NCBI GenBank assembly: GCA_027704905.1
Contig: CM051018.1
Location: forward strand, 24,885,704-24,949,703
Length of the DNA stretch: 64,000 nt
Direction: 5' to 3'
Origin: Muraenolepis orangiensis
Lineage: Eukaryota > Chordata > Actinopteri > Gadiformes > Muraenolepididae
This document shows, one piece after another, positions 12,905 to 24,071 of this stretch; position 1 is the first letter of the stretch, and each line of letters starts with the position of its first letter. A program made the translations under genes and the position numbers. The notes beneath the pieces were generated by a model. That model searched no databases, was not told where the DNA came from, and worked only from the letters and a program-made list of their open reading frames with translations.

Positions 12905-13180
12905 GTGGGTCAAGATTCAAGTACAATGGAATGCTTACTCCCCATTCCCTCCCGCAATATGAATTTCTAAAACCTAATACTATAAAAATACCATATACAA
13001 TAACAATTAACATAAAAAGGACAATAAAGTGACTGATGGATGATATGTGCAAAGCCACCAGTAGTGCCAGTAGTGCAGCAGCATCATGAATACAGTGCAG
13101 TACAGTGCAGTACAGTGCAGTAACTGTGATGAATCCAGAAAGTCCAGCAAAAGTATGATAGTGTATGATAATGAAATGTA
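12905..13180 (-). mobile_element. Rex1/L2-type LINE 3' end
   Basis: Reverse copy of the family with ggaatgcttactccccattc, ggacaataaagtgac, agtgccagtagtgcagcagc and gtccagcaaaag. Closely related to copies at 30420-31290 and 49390-49740. Confidence 0.7.
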
Positions 13181-13199
13181 ATATGGATGACAATGTTAT

Positions 13200-14450
13200 G
13201 ATAAATGTAATGTGTAATGTTATGAAAAGAAAACGACCCTTCTTTCACTGTGGGCCATTCTAATTGCTATTTTTTGTGTAGGATGCAGTGTGTATATCAC
13301 AGTCAAGCGTGACTCATGTCACGACCTTCACAGGAGGTCTACTCTCCGTATGCACCATGTTAGAGCGTGTCTTAACACAGTGTCACATTGGAAACCAATG
13401 CTGCTATGCGTAGCGCGACGTGTTTTTACATGAAGAGCACAGGGGATACTCCTCGTCTTTTACCAGGGGGTCAAGGGGTCTTACAGACATGTAATGTTAC
13501 TACAAATGATATCTAGGACCTTCTAGGATCATAACCTGGATGGACAACCTGGTCACCTAGCTACTGAAAAGCTACAGGCAGTGAAAATTGCAAATGGCCG
13601 CCACAGTTCAAATGGCTGCCACACCACCCTTAATTGAAGGTTTTTCTCTGTTAATTGTATCTGGGATTTGAAATATTAAGCTGTTACTGCCAAATGAATA
13701 CCATGTTATTATTGTTGCAGTGTGTATCCTACTGGATCTGGTTACCAGTCCCTGGCAACGGCACCCTATGTAGCACGGACTGTTCTTCTGGCAGCCTTGG
13801 ACACATCCACATGAGGGGGTCTTGTCAGATGTTGCCAGAGCAGCCCTTTTCAGGTGCAGGAGAAATGCTTCTCTGTTGTGGGTAGTAGCTTTAAGAGCAT
13901 TAACATGTTGTATACTCTTTTGTTCAGATCAGACTCCAATCAGAATCCTCAAAGTCATCACCTGTGGTTGTGTACACATCTATTGTGAGGTCTTGGGCCT
14001 GGTTGAAGCTCATCAAGTGCAAGTGTATCCAGACGCATGCTGCTCTTGAACCATGCATTCTTCTTGCCACAACCATTTCATATATAGGCAGGTTTCATTC
14101 TGGGCCTTTCTCACCCACAGTTCTGGTAGATCGCTGAAGTGCATTGCACCATAGTACAGGCACATGGTAATGCTGTCGATGTCAACTCTGTCAACTCCTT
14201 CATTGTGGACAGTGTGGAGTATTATCCTCCTTCTAGAGCAGGCACATCCATAACATACCCTTCTGTGAGCACCACGCTCTTTGAATCACCACCCAGCTCA
14301 AGAGCAGGCGCCAGTTGCTCATTCTTACACCATTTCTCACAGAGCAAGCCCAGAAGGTTTGCTTTGTTAGCTGACACTGCAAAACATCCTTTGAATCAGG
14401 AGCTTTGTACTGCTCTGTACTGACTTCATATCCTACACGGATTAGCACCC
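13200..14450. other. No recognised gene
   Basis: Short open frames occur, but none resembles a family I know. Confidence 0.4.
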
Positions 14451-14454
14451 TCAT

Positions 14455-15080
14455 ACCTGAAGGACCTTATTGTTCCCTATTGTCCTTCTCGACCCCTCTG
14501 GTCTTCAGGAGCCGGCCTTCTATCAAACCCAAAAATCATAAATAACACAGCAGGGAATAGAGTGTTCTCATACCATGCGCCCTATTTGTGGAACAGTCTG
14601 CCACCTGCAATAAGGGAAGCAGACCCATTAGCCAGCACTAGCCTACCCCTGCTGCCAATAGATACTAGACTAGAGGTTCTCCACATGTTCCTGGTCCACC
14701 CTACCTCATCTAACCATACCGCAGTCTGCTTCTATTTTCCAGTGTGCCGCTGTGATCCCCACCTGAAGGATACCGGCCAGCACCACACACTAATTATATT
14801 CTCATTTTAATATTTGTATATTGTGTATATTATATGTATATTATTTTCTATGTACTTTACTATGTAGATTACTATAAGTCACATATGGCACTTATGTCAC
14901 TCCTGAAACATCCCTGGAAGGAGGGATCCCCTTCTACTCTGTGTTCCTTCTCAAGATTTCTTCCTCCATAATTAAGGGAGTTTTTTCTTGTCCTTAGGGA
15001 GGCTAGGGTTTGGGGGCCTGAGAAGCCCTTTGAGACTGGAACTGTGATTAAGGGCTAGACTAATAAAATAGACTTGACAA
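14455..15080 (+). mobile_element. L2-like LINE: C-terminal ORF2 remnant and 3' UTR
   Basis: One frame reads YLKDLIVPYCPSRPLWSSGA, then NRVFSYHAPYLWNSLPPAIR, the typical end of fish L2/Rex-type reverse transcriptase ORFs (APxLWNxLPxxIR). The common tail follows: ccctggaaggagggatcccc, ttctcaagatttcttcctcc, tttgagactggaactgtgat, ending taataaaatagacttgac. Truncated at the 5' end. Confidence 0.75.
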
Positions 15081-15099
15081 TACTTCTCTTCTTCTGATC

Positions 15100-15780
15100 A
15101 CTGGACAGTGACTCAGCCAGTTTCACACTTGCCAGGTTGTCCTTGACTGGAATCTGCACACTGTCCAGTTGATATATTGATCAGGGATGGTGCTGTGAAT
15201 GGGTTGGTCTCTACTGCTGCCAGGACCTTGACTGCCATTGCATTTTCTATCTGCTCTCCTCACAACATAGGCATCCACCATCATGTACCTGTGGGGCTGT
15301 TTCTGGCAGTGTCTTCCTCTCTTTCTTCTGAGTGGTAGCAGTGTCTTTCTCAAACAACAGCTTCAAGAAATGTTCTACCTGTGACTACCTGTGTTCTGAT
15401 TCTCTGTCTGCTGCCCATGCCTGAAATGCTTCCCTGTACTGGCTCCACATGGCCTTACTGAGGATCCTGAGGGCATGTATGGTTTGGTAGTAGTCAGCCT
15501 TCTTACCAAACATCTTCTTGGCAGTCCCTTCCTGACACAGACCAGCTGCGACAAGAAATCCCTTCTCCTACATCCCTCATGATCTTGCAAACAGCCTTCA
15601 TGTAGTTGTGAGCTTGGTGAAAGCCCCCCAGCAGCAGTGTAGTAAACTACACAGCAGAACTCATCTCTGTTCTTGTCTCTGATGGTAACTGTGAGTTCAT
15701 ATGTAGCCTGATTGATAATGGTGATGGTATACTTGTCTCCCAGTGCACACAATGTCTTGACCAGCCGTTTCATCTATTCT
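15100..15780 (-). pseudogene. Unidentified decayed coding-like region
   Basis: On the minus strand, several frames joined by frameshifts have protein-like composition (RLVKTLCALGDKYTITIINQ near 15770-15710, and KKADYYQTIHALRILSKAMW around 15500). I do not recognise the family. It may be a dead transposon ORF. Confidence 0.35.
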
Positions 15781-16867
15781 TTCCCCAAGAAAGATACAGT
15801 GCCATCTAGTGGCTTCAATGGGAACATGCTTAACTCAGCAGGCATCATCTGTAAGCTCTAATTCTGCTCTCAATAAGTGGTCAGTTTGTTTCTAGTATGA
15901 ACTATCACAGAGATATTCAATCAGAAAGAGAAAGATGGAATCTGATCCTGCCAGCGTAATCGGTACTCATTCACAATTGCGTTGTTTGGACCCACCCTGT
16001 AGCTTTCCAGTAGATAGTTGACCAGGTTGTCCACCCAGGTTTTGATCCTTGAAGGTCATAGATATAATTTATGGGTACATTCCATGTCTGACTTACAAAT
16101 AAGGGGGGTTTGCCCCCTGGGTATTTGCTTGCTTTTCAGTGGTTTGATTGTGTCACGTTTTCAAAAGTTATTTTCCATGAGGCCCGGTTATTATACGATA
16201 ACACTTGGATAATATCCAAACATTCACAAACACTCCAAACATTGGTTATGCAAACATTCACAGAACGGCTGACCACTTCACAGAGAGACGCCACCCCTCT
16301 TTGTCACCATGCTGTTAGATTAGCCCTGATGTACGTATACCTTAAATGATAACAGAATAACATGAACGATCGGTTTAGTTCAGGAGCGCAGTGTGCTGTC
16401 AGAACCTTTTGAACATGGTTGCTCTAATGGCGTATATTTTCATATTGTATACGCATTAATTAGCTCAAATCCTGTCTACATATTTTGACTTATACTTTAG
16501 GTAGGGTGGTGAGACCCTGTTTGTGAGTCCAAAAGAGTTGAAGGCCATTCAGGAGAGGTGCTTTCAGAAGAACAGATGAGCGCCTTGGTAGTTGACTTTG
16601 AGGTTTCGAACAGACCTAATGCGACCCCTTTAAAGGACTTAAAGCCATATTACACTTTTTACCAATGTTTAAAAATAACAATTTTATCTGTCTTTAGTTT
16701 TTTTCAGGCACGTAGGCACAAACCCAGAGCTACAGATATATTAAGAGCTGGAAAAAGCACCACAAGCCTGTTCGCTGTTCATTGGCAGAGTTGGAGTCTG
16801 GCAGTAGAGAGTGTGAACATAACACATCCTTCTGTCCAATAAGGCAGGTTTAGCAACACCTAAATCT
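15781..16867. other. No recognised feature
   Basis: No repeat array, RNA gene or convincing ORF seen. Confidence 0.4.
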
Positions 16868-17106
16868 CAAATCTAGATCTGGAGGATTGAATCTTCTTCA
16901 TTGGTCTCATGTCCTCTCAGTGAGATGAGTTCCTCTCATGTAACCCATCCTAGTATGAGGAGCAGTGGGTATCAGCTATTGTATATACAGGGGAGCAGGG
17001 GAGGGGCTGGTGCCTTGCTCAAGGGCACCTCGGCAGTACCCAGGTGTTTCAGGGACTTGAATCGGCGGCCTTCCGGATCCCAAGCCAAGTCCTAACAGAC
17101 TGAGGT
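16868..17106 (-). mobile_element. tRNA-derived SINE, reverse copy
   Basis: Minus-strand order: a head with a B-box-like GATTCAAGTCC (about 17060-17050), gccgaggtgcccttgagcaa, cctgtatataca, then aggatgggtta and attcaatcctccag. Same family as 57734-58022. Confidence 0.75.
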
Positions 17107-17219
17107 ACAGTGTACAATGTGGAGAAAAACGATTTATTTGTTTTGTCATCTATCAAATGTTTGGTCAAACTGCTTCTGGAGCTGACCTGGAAACACTTTG
17201 TATTTCTGTCAGGGAAACT

Positions 17220-17500
17220 TTTTACTATGGCAAGGAGAGGAATGCTAATGCATCTATTAATAACGCTTCATGATCATTATGATTTATTCATTGATGCTAT
17301 TTGTATTTTTCCCGCTGTCATGGCCGAATGGCCGAATGGCTGAACAGTTACTTTGCTCTTTTTGCTTTTTGTTTATTTTTATTGTATATATTATTTTGAT
17401 GGTATTGTTTTGGAGATGTATATTGGGAATGAGGAGTAAGCGTTCCAATGTACCTGTTGCAATTGGCCAAAAAAGATCTTGTATCTTGTATCTTGAATGA
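17220..17500 (+). mobile_element. LINE 3' tail
   Basis: Ends gaggagtaagcgttccaatg, tacctgttgcaattggc and repeated cttgtatcttg. The same end is at 53515-53595. Confidence 0.55.
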
Positions 17501-18114
17501 GGCGAGTATGCCTACAGGTCTTTGAATCTGTCGTGTGGAATCCTCTTCTTGTCAATGTAGCCATCATGCAGAGTACACTGTGCTATCTGTGTGTGATGTG
17601 GAACTCTGTTGGTCCTCTATTGGTCCTTGAGAACTGCTTGACAAGCAGAGCACCAGACTCTAATCAGTCTGAGCCACCTACACACACTCCACGTACCCCC
17701 GATGCCCCTGATGGGGAGAAACCCCAGCCCCCATACACACATACATTAGACTCTTTACAGAGTTACCATAGCTAATAAACACAACGCCCAACCGCATTGT
17801 CCACACACCTCCCCAGTGTGACCCACCCACCTACCCTCCCCCTCCTCCCTGGAGGCTGGAGGCTTGGCTAGAGGAGTTCTGGCTGTACCGGCTGTTGCCA
17901 GGTGGGCTGGGACAGGGCTGACAGCTAGCCAGGGATGGTAGCTGCTTGGAGGTCCCACAACAGCCCCCGGTAAGGCCAGCCTCCACCAGGACAACAAGGC
18001 ATCATCCCTCTCCCACCTCCTTCCTGGAGCATGGGGCCTTGGGCTGCTGTGCTAGCTGATGGAGGTGCGGCAGGACCCGGTCTGGATCAAGGAGCCACTC
18101 TCTGACTCTCTCTC
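17501..18114. other. No recognised feature
   Basis: Moderately GC-rich, CA/CCT-rich spacer with short incidental ORFs. Confidence 0.4.
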
Positions 18115-18268
18115 TCCACCAGTCCTCTGATGGGCTCCTCCAGTCCTCTGATGGGCTCCTCCAGGCCTCTGATGGGCTCCTCCAGGCCTCTGATGGGCTC
18201 CTCCAGTCCTCTGATGGGCTCCTCCAGGCCTCTGATGGGCTCCTCCAGCCTCTGATGGGCTCCTCCCT
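18115..18268. repeat. 21-bp minisatellite, 7 units
   Basis: Units of tcctctgatgggctcctcca with T/G variants. On the minus strand the frame reads EEPIRGL repeatedly, which follows from the 21-bp period. Confidence 0.93.
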
Positions 18269-18479
18269 CAGTATTTTCAGCGCACATGCGCACCTGGGAA
18301 TGAACTGAGAGGCAGGCACTAAGCACGATTAAACCAACAGGATGACTGAGGAGACGCACCGCGGAGCGCTAGGCGCTTAATATTATTATACTTATTATCG
18401 ATGTGTTGGGCAATACTAAGCACTCCTTGAGACCTTTTGATTTGTTTTGCCACCCGCAAAAAGCAAAAACCCGCAAAAA

Positions 18480-18590
18480 AGTAAATATGTTTCTTTTAAA
18501 CTTGTGATTAATCTGATTAATCACAGAATTTTATTGTGATTAATCCGATTAAATATTGTGATCTATTGACAGCACTAGTTTTAAGTGATT
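18480..18590. mobile_element. Fragment of a DNA-transposon end
   Basis: Contains tgtgattaatctgattaatc and a second similar copy, followed by ttgacagcact, a phrase typical of hAT-like element ends in vertebrates. No partner terminus was found. Confidence 0.4.
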
Positions 18591-19315
18591 ATTTAACATT
18601 TATATAAACAGTGCTTGGGAGTCCATTCCTCTCTGTGTCAGAATGTCTCTACTGCCTTCTGATTACTATTCCCCAGCAGCACTACCCACTGCATTGCCTA
18701 GACCCTCTTTCTACACTCTACTCTAACTCATTCACTATCTACTCTCTGTCCCCTTTGTCTTCCCCTGCCCATTTTACCCAAGGATTTAAACTTGGCGACA
18801 CTCAAGAGGAGATTTTTAGGAATGTCGGTTTTAGTGTCATTATCATAACAGTGAAATCGAATTCCGTAGCAGCAAAAAATATTGCGAGGAGGCATGCTCG
18901 ACACTGAACATGACACTGAACTGTTCTATTCAGGAGATAAGATCTAAGCCAGAGAACAGCCAAGCCTTTGATGCCAAGTAGTTTAGTGTACGAGACGATC
19001 AGGAAGAATGCTCTGTTAAATTATGTGGAGCTTTCATTGATGTCCATGGTTAGTGTGGTGTTATTGTACTCTAAGGTGTGCAATACTTCAATGACTACAG
19101 GCGACTTGTTATAAGGTCATAGGCAGGGGGCGCCGGAGGAAGCTGGGCTGAGGACCCGAGAGCATTTAAGAGAGTTAAAAAGTAAATCACGTAAATAAAG
19201 ACTCATGAAAGTTATGAAAGTAACAAAGCCACTCATGGGACCAGGGAGAAGTCCACAATATCTTGTGGGCGTCGCCAAGCTGTTGCTGTAGAAAGGAGAG
19301 AAAGAGGTGATGGAG
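18591..19315. other. No recognised feature
   Basis: Nothing coding or repetitive was recognised. Confidence 0.4.
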
Positions 19316-19319
19316 GATG

Positions 19320-20030
19320 TGTCGAGCAGGTCTGAAGGATCCACCAGTTAGCCGTGTACCATCTGATCAGGGAATGCAAAGTCTCAGCCGACACATCCTC
19401 CTAACGTCCTACAGCTTAGGGAGTTTGCTTGGTGTGGAGACCAGAAGCCTATGTGTTGCTGTCTCTCACACGAGTAATGCAGCTGTGGGTGGAAGCTGTT
19501 GCCACCACACAGCAACAGTGAACCGGCACTAAAGCTATCCTGGGTGGAACAGGCACCTCACTGTAGAAGATGGACTCTTGCGGACGGGAAGCAGGCTTGT
19601 CATCCCTTCAACAATGAGGAATGATGCACCTGCCAGACTGAATGAAGGTTCCTAGGGCGTGGTCAAGTGCAGTGAGCATTCCCCACAGTCAGTACCGTGG
19701 CCCACGCTGACCCCAGTTGGTCCTCAACTGCTGAACATGCAGCAAAGAACAGACAGAACAACAAGGAGCCGCTGATGCCATCAAAATACCCAGGCCCACC
19801 ATGGCAAAGTTGGGAGGAGACTTGTGGAAGGCAAGAATAACCTACTGGTACTGGATTATGCATCAAGATATGTGGAGATCGCTCTGCTGTCTCCCACAAA
19901 ATCTACAGATGTGATCCACCACCTCAGATCAATGTTTGCATGTGAAGGTATCCCCGAGACCCTGGTGACAGACAACAGGTCAATCCTTCTTCAGGAGTCT
20001 CCAAAGATCTTACAACTCTGGTAAAGGTCT
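19320..20030 (+). mobile_element. Ty3/gypsy integrase relic
   Basis: The frame at 19824-20024 reads LLVLDYASRYVEIALLSPTK and then GIPETLVTDN, the integrase core DYxSRYxE and the TDN motif of gypsy elements. Upstream broken frames (about 19650-19720) resemble the zinc-binding part. Ends abruptly after TDN with no LTR seen. Confidence 0.7.
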
Positions 20031-20235
20031 GTTCCCCTATGTTTTGCTCACATGTGGTCAGTTTGTTTAATTTAAAATAGAAGGTGTGTTTTACTACGTG
20101 TGTTTTCTTTTTGCTAACCAATAAACCCAAAAAAGTACCAAAACATTTTTACAATAACTACTATAATAATGTGATGTAACAATGCTTTATTCATAGCCTA
20201 CATATATGCCGGCTACAAGGCAATATCAAATGCAG

Positions 20236-22121
20236 GGCTGCAAACTTGTCACCTTTCGGCGAAATTCGCCGTTTTGAAACCAAAATAGGTCGTTTGTGTG
20301 GTTCGTGTAGATCTGCAATAAAAATATTTGGGGGGGGGGGGGGGTCATCTGCGACTGCGAGTTTGGGTCTTGAGATGGATTGAGATTAATGACAGCTCCC
20401 GGGCGCAGATGACACTCCTCCCGGGAGCTGTCATCTCAATCCATCATGACAGCTAGCGCGCGAGCTGAGCTGTGCGCGCGAGTCTTCCTGTCGGCTTTCT
20501 AGGAACTCCGCTTCTCGGACTTCACTGCGCCGGAGTCGATAGCCGTAAAACCTAGCTACAGGAAGCTACCTACGAGCCTACATTCCTGTCGCAGAACGTG
20601 GAACACGCTCTCAAGGTAAGCTATCTGTTATTTCAGTTATTATGAGTTAGTTAAGGTTAGCTGCTGATGTGTTTTTTAGCTTACCAAGGGAGCTAGCGAA
20701 GCTATTGTTAGCCAAGGGCTTATTGACTACACCTGTAGCTACCAGATGTGAACATATTTTCTTTCGTTCTTTTTTAATAAAAAAAAATAAAAAATCCATC
20801 TTGAAATAACATCATATAATATATCAAAAATGTATATATTATATATGTACATAATATAAGATATTTTCGCGCCATAGGTAAAGTAAAATATTTTCTTTTG
20901 TCTTTTTAAATAAAAAAATAAATGTTCCATCTTCAAATAACATAATATAATATCAAAAATGTGTCACTTCAGGGTGATGGAGACCGCCAAGGACTCATAA
21001 TTATTTGTCTTTAAATGTCCTTTTATTCCTTTGCTGTTTTATAATATAGCTTTTTATTGCCATTGTGTATGAAATGTGCTATACAAATCAGAGGTGGATT
21101 AGAAGTACTCCTTTCTCATACGTTTTCTAAATGTTCAACAGGGAACTGCTGCTAACAAATTGTTTCTATTTTCCTTTAGAAATCATCTTGATGAAAAAGG
21201 AAGGTGTGCCGCAAGAAGTGTCAGAGTCACGGTCTTCTGCCTTTCTCTTTACTTTGACCTTTACAGAATAGTAAAACTGTCTTTACCCTTGAAATGAGAA
21301 GTACGTGTGAGGAAGTGAATGTTACCGAGACATTTTGACCCAGACAGAGGGAAATTATTATTGTGTTGCTGCAAGCTGTGAAGGGCACAGTAGCATCGCT
21401 CACATTTCAGTCCCAATCCAACATGTGCAAGGCCTGTTTTTCTATTATTTCATGAAGCAACGATTCAACAAGTATGATTGAGAGGAATCAGCATTAACGT
21501 GACTGCACAGAGAGGACATGGCACTCTTTCAAAGTAGAGCACAAGCAGTAAAGTGTGCTGCTGATGTTCTCTGTAAAATTGGCTAAATTAGACAATTATA
21601 GTGTTGAAAAAAGGCTACCGCTAACTGAGTTTACACCGTCCACTGATGTGTGTTAATGATATTTTCTGCAACACATTGAATTATTCCTCCTGACACACTC
21701 ATTGCAAGACCACTTTGTCTTCTCACTCTTAATATTGTTGTGTTTCAGTGCAGAGGTTTAAAATGCTCCCCTTTCTTAAATGAAAAAGTGAATTCTTGGC
21801 AGAAAGAAGAATTTCCCTTTCTGTTTGTGGCGCTAAAAAAGTTAGCACCTGTGATATGACTCAACTCTATAGTTGCAAATTGTGTTAGATAGTGGTACGG
21901 CTCTACAAAATAAATGCATTGTTATATTACAAATGGAAATTCTGTGTTTTTCTTATTATTACCACTGCTTGTTTTGTTGTTCTGATTGCTAAAATTGCCT
22001 GTAAATCCACATTTTAAAGCTGATAATTCAAAAAAATCTTCCGGGGGAGCTGACCCCCGGACCCCCCTAGGGGGTTCGAACCTTGTCACCTTTTTTATCC
22101 ATGATGAGTTTGCACCCCTGC
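20236..22121. mobile_element. Non-autonomous hAT-like DNA element (~1.9 kb)
   Basis: Termini cagggctgcaaacttgtca and, inverted, caggggtgcaaactcatca form imperfect ~20-bp inverted repeats. Both flanks carry caaatg directly at the ends, a possible 6-bp target duplication (hAT elements usually give 8). No transposase frame seen. Inside are a 13-base G run (about 20331-20343) and a strong hairpin (20374-20445). Confidence 0.6.
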
Positions 22122-24071
22122 AAATGGTCTAATATCAAAATATCAAATACGTTACAAACATTTGTTTATGTTTTTATTTGTATGTAGTATGCCAGAAGGT
22201 GGACCTATAATCTGCAAAGCGTTATTCTTGTTAGTCTGTGTGTGATAAATGTAATATAAGTTATAACTAAATGAAAATAATATTCTAGAACAGACATGGA
22301 GAATGGAGTATTTGAGCCAAAGCAAATGAGACAACTTCTCCTCAGTATATTGACTGAGGAGAAGAGATGTCTGTTACTAGCAGCTCTTTGCGCCCCCTGC
22401 TGGATTCCTCTGCTAAGTAACTGCTGAGCGCTAGACAAAGAGAATAATACAAATCACTGTCCTATAATATCTGTAAATACAACAAACTGTTAAATCACTA
22501 ATTAACTGTAACTTCAGCTGAATGTAATGGATACCTTTCAATCTGTCACATGCTCATACACCAGTGGCAAACCGTGTCTATCACAACTGGACCTTCTGTA
22601 GACCACCATCACCCGCCCCCCCCCCCCCCCCCCAATTCGAACATTTGGTTGTTCTAGTCAGGCAGTAGGAAGATCAGATTGTCGCAGCCAATTTCCAAGT
22701 GTACCATAGTTGCCAAAGCAGTGTCCATGTAGTGAAGTAACAGCCCAACACAACAGACCACCACACACAGGCTATCGATGAAAGGGACAGTCTAAAACGA
22801 TACGTGAAAAGGCTTAACGTAACTTAAAGTTCCAAAACAGCGATCAATAATCACCAAATGTCTCTGGCATATGTCTTGTCATTAGCACTTTCATCTGTCA
22901 AAATATCTTGATTGGTAAGCCTTTTCACGTTAAGCGATGCAAAGAAAGATCAAGTCAAAACTCTAAATTTAAATGCACAACAATGCTTAACAAACCCAAG
23001 ACAGCCATTAACTAATCAGTCAACAAGTGCGTGGAAACAAAATGCAACAACCAGCCCAACGAGACGCAACACTGAGACAAAACCAGCAAAGACAAATTAG
23101 TCTCAGTCACCAATGATGTTCACTTAAAGACCAAATCCATTCTCCTGTCCTTCTGGATGAATGTTTCGATAACCCGGTCATAAAGATGATCACTGCTTTT
23201 CAGATCCAAAAGAAGTTGCCTTTCAATAGCTATGGAACAATTTATGGGACTCTATGGAACTTATTTTTATAACTGCTGTCTGTCGTCGGGTATTGCACAT
23301 AAGATTTTCACTCACTGCTTTATACTTGTGTAAACTGTGAAGTGACAATAAACTTGACTTGACTTGACTTGACTTGACTTGTGTGTGTTTGTCTGGCAGC
23401 CAGCCTTACACCATGTGTGCTTCTGCTATCCAGAGAGGCAACGAGGGATGTTGAACCAAGCGTTGTCATTCATATGTGTAAACTAACTGCTCTTCCTGAT
23501 ATCCTGTTACTGGTTCATAAACACTCTTTAGCTGTCTGGATATGGATTGTGTTATTTGTGGACTGGAGTGGCAGTTGATTGGGTGGGTTTATTATTCAAT
23601 CTATTGTAATAGATTTAGCACTGGGAGGTGAGTGCATTGTAAGCGGTGTGTGTTGATCTAGTGTTGCCGGGTACAGGGAAACTGGGACTGTGTGGAGGTT
23701 CACTTTTCTGTCTGACCTTTTCATACAGCCGCTACATGTTGCATTGCACATACACACAAGCCAGTAGCAATGCGGAGGCCCTATCCCGCAGAGACGAGGC
23801 TCTGCGGCTCTGTCTCTGGGCTATTGCTCCCTGCATCAGCACATGTGGAGGTAACACAGCATACATACACACGGCTGGTAGAGAGGAGCTGGGTGGAAGG
23901 TCAAGAACAGCAAGAACATTCCCCACTCCCTTCCATTGTAATCACAACATTTTTTTTGCATCAACATTCCATGACCTTGAAGATATTACTTTAACATTGC
24001 CTCCTTATCTTCAAACTTTTAATCTAATAGTGAACAGAAAGCCTTTGAAAGAGTATTCCAAAGTAACAGAG
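22122..24071. other. Gene-free stretch
   Basis: Holds a 17-base C run (about 22617-22633), a 15-bp inverted repeat pair (22802-22816 with 22916-22930), and a LINE-like end at 23270-23380 (gtattgcacataagattttc and repeated cttga). The segment before the 21-bp array has open frames without family resemblance. Confidence 0.5.
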
